34,071 nucleotides of DNA from CAG-177 sp964587915 (GTDB lineage: Bacteria > Bacillota > Clostridia > Oscillospirales > Acutalibacteraceae), in NCBI GenBank assembly GCA_964587915.1, contig CAZPMK010000017.1, positions 1 through 34,071 of the forward strand. Reading direction: 5' to 3'. Each line of letters starts with the position of its first letter. Within the stretch, counting starts at the first letter, position 1. The notes beneath the pieces are model-generated. The model saw only the letters and a program-made list of their open reading frames with translations. It did no database searches and was not told where the DNA came from. Below are positions 32,203 through 34,071 of this stretch, in pieces. The translations under genes and the position numbers were made by a program.

Positions 32203-32763
32203 ATGGATTTACAGAAAGTGATTGCCGACAACATTAAATCAGCAAGAGAAAACAAAAAACTCACCTTGGATGCCGCCGCAAAGCAAACGGGCGTATCTCG
32301 GAGTATGCTTGCTCAAATTGAGAAAGGAGATGTTAATCCTACCATCTCCATTCTTTGGAAAATTGCAAATGGCTACAAAGTATCGTTTACAAGCTTAATG
32401 GACAATCATATCCGAACCCCACTTATAATTCGGGCGAGAGATATTTCTCCATTGACTGAGGATGACGGCAAATATTTGAACTATCCGGCGTTTCCTTTTC
32501 AAGAGGATAGACTTTTTGAAACATACCGCATCCGGATTGAGCCGGATGGTTTTCTGCTTGCACAACCCCACATGGCAGGTACAGAAGAATATATTACGGT
32601 GTTTGCAGGTAAAGTTGAAATCTGTGTCGGTCAAGAAACTTTTCAACTTGAAGAAGGAGATTCATTGCGGTTTAAGGCTGATGCAGAACACTCTTATAAA
32701 AATATCGGGTCAACACCTGCGCACCTCAATATGTTGATCTATTATGCGAACAAACTATTATAA
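32203..32763 (+). CDS. XRE-family regulator with C-terminal cupin domain
   Basis: A 186-aa transcription factor. Residues about 8-62 are an XRE helix-turn-helix (AAAKQTGVSRSMLAQIEKGDVNPTIS) and the C-terminal part (about 105-186) is a cupin (GTEEYITVFAGKVEICVGQETFQLEEGDSLRF...HSYKN) likely to sense a small ligand. It probably controls itself and the divergent LysE-type exporter. The ATG at 32203 follows GAGGAAGTT; the earlier ATG at 32182 lacks a site. Confidence 0.9.
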   Translation: MDLQKVIADNIKSARENKKLTLDAAAKQTGVSRSMLAQIEKGDVNPTISILWKIANGYKVSFTSLMDNHIRTPLIIRARDISPLTEDDGKYLNYPAFPFQEDRLFETYRIRIEPDGFLLAQPHMAGTEEYITVFAGKVEICVGQETFQLEEGDSLRFKADAEHSYKNIGSTPAHLNMLIYYANKLL

Positions 32764-32795
32764 AAATTTGGAAGCTTTTTTCCTCTCCGATTAAT

Positions 32796-33089
32796 GTGCA
32801 AGAAATGAGAACTATGGGATTTAGTGATTACCTAAACACACAATGGCGTAAATTGAGAGAAAAAAATAATGAGACTTTTTATGAAGAAGCAAAATATGAA
32901 GCAAAAATGCTATTTTTATGTGAGTTTCTTCGTGTAATTGGTTATGCTGCAGGGATTACAGCTGCAATATATCATAACTTAAAAGGGAATATAACTGTAG
33001 GCTCATTGGGTGCTTGCATTTATGCTTTTATGAATGTGCAGAGTGTTGTTGTAAATCTTTTCTCATCAATTGGTACACCACCTTTTTGA
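32796..33089 (+). pseudogene. Fragment of an ABC exporter transmembrane domain
   Basis: About 97 codons that read like the middle of an ABC exporter transmembrane domain: EMRTMGFSDYLNTQWRKLREKN (cytoplasmic loop), then two hydrophobic segments and GNITVGSLGACIYAFMNVQS, a typical pre-final-helix pattern. The N-terminal helices and the ATPase domain are missing, and the frame runs on from 32790 without a start. It ends where a ParA-like fragment begins on the other strand (about 33072-33077), so it looks truncated by a rearrangement. Confidence 0.5.
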
Positions 33090-33121
33090 TTTGCAATTGC
33101 AATTACTTTGCAATCGGTCAT
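33074..33121 (-). pseudogene. N-terminal remnant of a ParA-type ATPase
   Basis: On the minus strand an ATG at 33121 with AAAGGAGAGG upstream starts MTDCKVIAIANQKGGV, the exact N-terminus of ParA/Soj-type ATPases carried by conjugative elements. The family continues GKTT, but here the next codons do not match, so it is cut within the Walker A loop at about 33074. Confidence 0.65.
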
Positions 33122-33207
33122 TGTGATACCTCTCCTTTGCAAATAGGAATCACGATGGGGTTGCTTGATTTTTTATCAGTAACACCCAAAAGTTTTTGAA
33201 TAAGAAT
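33118..33207 (-). pseudogene. Short coding remnant coupled to the ParA remnant
   Basis: A 29-codon open frame (ILIQKLLGVTDKKSS...) ends in TGA overlapping the ParA ATG. AAGGAGG lies 6-7 nt upstream, but the codon in the start position is ATT, with an in-frame stop just before it, so the start is either non-standard or mutated. I do not recognise the product. Confidence 0.4.
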
Positions 33208-33219
33208 AGTGATACCTCC

Positions 33220-33351
33220 TTATGAAATATTTTCGGTCATATTTACGAGAGAGCTAGCAATGAACAAGTTAGATAATTTATTTTCATTCTGCATCTTTCG
33301 ATAAGCACAACAAGCACAACCGAAGTGCCATAACCTTTTGAGTAATGGCTA
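33220..33351 (-). pseudogene. Open frame remnant upstream of the ParA remnant
   Basis: A reading frame open from 33348 to the TAA at 33220 with a possible ATG at 33294 (MQNENKLSNLFIASSLV...). It stops just before the AAGGAGG of the next frame, so the order resembles the tail of a mobile-element gene. Unrecognised and uncertain. Confidence 0.25.
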
Positions 33352-33382
33352 TGTAAATGTGAAGGCAACGATTTTTGGGCAT

Positions 33383-33422
33383 AAAAAAAGACCGATAAAC
33401 TAAATAAATAGAATATCGGTCT
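33383..33422 (-). terminator. Second minus-strand terminator in the tRNA-Asn downstream region
   Basis: On the minus strand AGACCGATA...TATCGGTCT is followed by seven Ts. It lies 160 nt beyond the first tRNA-Asn terminator and may come from the erased island. Confidence 0.7.
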
Positions 33423-33451
33423 AAAATATGTGAATTTGATGAAAATGTCGT

Positions 33452-33469
33452 AGGTTCGAGTCCTGTTTG
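33452..33469 (+). repeat. tRNA 3'-end (T-arm) fragment
   Basis: AGGTTCGAGTCCTGTTTG is identical to the T-arm and start of the acceptor of the tRNA-Asn at 33579 (opposite orientation). Its first 15 nt also match the tRNA-Val T-arm at 31311-31325 in the same orientation. No full tRNA surrounds it, so it is a remnant, possibly of an attachment site. Confidence 0.6.
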
Positions 33470-33520
33470 TCGTAAAAAAGTTTGATTAGAACTCAACCTT
33501 AAAAATTGCTCATAAAAAAC

Positions 33521-33550
33521 TAAAAACCCTTGATATTTCAAGGGTTTTTA
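33521..33550. terminator. Terminator downstream of tRNA-Asn
   Basis: AAAAACCCTTGA-tatt-TCAAGGGTTTTT is a perfect 12-bp stem with T-runs on both strands, 28 nt after the tRNA-Asn 3' end. Confidence 0.85.
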
Positions 33551-33578
33551 GCTGGGTTTGACTTTCGTTACCCAAAGA

Positions 33579-33654
33579 TGGCGCCCCAAACAGGACTCGA
33601 ACCTGTGACACCGCGGTTAACAGCCGCGTGCTCTACCGACTGAGCTATTAAGGC
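33579..33654 (-). tRNA. tRNA-Asn (GTT)
   Basis: A 76-nt tRNA with encoded CCA. Acceptor GCCTTAA pairs with TTGGGGC (two G-T pairs). The anticodon stem CGCGG/CCGCG encloses loop CTGTTAA, anticodon GTT read from 33621-33619, and the T-arm is ACAGGTTCGAGTCCTGT. It follows the 5S gene on the same strand. Confidence 0.96.
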
Positions 33655-33816
33655 ATAAGATAAAATATTTAGTTAGCGCGTGAAACGGTCAGAAAAATAG
33701 TCGTCTCACTTCGCTTGGTGCGCTCGTGATACTCCATATTTCTTCCTGTTCAACCTTCGCCTTTCTCTGCCACAGGCAGCGGCTCGCTTGAACCTACCGA
33801 CTGAGCTATTAAGGCA
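33633..33816 (-). repeat. 23-bp direct repeat: tRNA-Asn 5' end and its partial copy
   Basis: The 5' end of tRNA-Asn (33633-33655) recurs exactly at 33794-33816, followed there by unrelated sequence instead of the rest of the tRNA. The copy is therefore a truncated tRNA-Asn 5' part. The 138 bp between the copies contain no gene that I can see. Confidence 0.75.
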
Positions 33817-33824
33817 AAGTATTT

Positions 33825-33851
33825 TACCACCTTAGTCTACCTAAGGTGGTA
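33825..33851 (-). other. Perfect hairpin after 5S rRNA
   Basis: TACCACCTTA and TAAGGTGGTA form a 10-bp stem with a 7-nt loop directly after the 5S 3' end. No T-run follows, so a processing signal is as likely as a terminator. Confidence 0.6.
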
Positions 33852-33855
33852 TTGT

Positions 33856-33971
<116 letters not shown>

Positions 33972-34020
33972 TATCTGAACTGTTAATCCAGATCTTCTTT
34001 GCATGACTCTCGTCATATCA

Positions 34021-34071
34021 TGGTGACCCGTACGAGATTCGAACTCGTGTTGCCGGCGTGAGAGGCCGGAG
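34021..34071 (-). tRNA. tRNA-Glu (CTC), partial
   Basis: The 3' part with encoded CCA. The T-arm is ACGAGTTCGAATCTCGT, and the anticodon stem CCGGC/GCCGG encloses CTCTCAC with anticodon CTC. The 5' half lies beyond the window edge. Confidence 0.85.

Noticed and set aside
33284..33541. 85-codon minus-strand frame with RQTGLEPTTF
   Set aside because: The motif is the typical translation of a tRNA T-arm (here the fragment at 33452), and the frame crosses a terminator hairpin.

Overview
The window looks like chromosomal DNA of a Gram-positive anaerobe of the class Clostridia, probably near the Oscillospirales (Ruminococcaceae-like). This is inferred from strong AGGAGG ribosome-binding sites, TTG/GTG starts, sigma-A type promoters, the nadD-yqeK-rsfS-leuS order, an S21 gene, an Rnf-family locus, a MecA-like adaptor and a small four-cysteine DUF6472-like protein. 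No species can be named from the sequence alone.

Layout. 1-3365 (+): a histidine-phosphatase homologue, a GH35 beta-galactosidase and a PHP phosphoesterase in one short operon, closed by a terminator. 3378-9115 (-): rpsU with its own promoter, and upstream of it an ABC transporter pair, a NadD-YqeK fusion, rsfS and leuS. 9261-19951 (-): one long, tightly packed directon. In transcription order it holds rnfD-, rnfE- and rnfA-like genes, a small membrane protein, a GH13 glycosidase, an LCP-like protein, a transglutaminase-like protein, folE-folP-folB-folK, a DUF6472-like protein and a PrsA/SurA-like lipid-free membrane protein. 20052-29352: short mixed-strand units with a MecA-like adaptor, rpe, a PHP protein, a histidine phosphatase, a lipoprotein, secA, dCMP deaminase, an unrecognised membrane-anchored protein and exonuclease III. 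29624-31038 (+): a degenerate PHP protein with an unrecognised partner, then tRNA-Val. 31337-33500: visibly more AT-rich DNA with a LysE-type exporter, a divergent XRE-cupin regulator, and broken pieces of an ABC exporter and a ParA-type gene. 33521-34071 (-): tRNA-Asn, a partial tRNA-Asn duplicate, 5S rRNA and the 3' part of tRNA-Glu, probably the tail of an rRNA operon that continues to the right.

The most unusual item is the Rnf-like locus at 17.6-20.0 kb. It encodes only the three membrane-embedded subunits D, E and A; no B, C or G gene lies in the window. By alignment with remembered family sequences, the A and E homologues have lost three of the four cysteines that hold the intramembrane [2Fe-2S] cluster, and the D homologue has Ser in place of the flavin-bearing Thr. 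This suggests a Rnf-derived membrane module that no longer moves electrons in the standard way, or does so by another route. A second theme is decayed or repurposed enzymes: a histidine phosphatase without its catalytic His, a PHP protein without several metal ligands, and an LCP protein without its signature residues. A third is the AT-rich strip between tRNA-Val and tRNA-Asn, which looks like a mostly erased mobile island flanked by tRNA-derived repeats.
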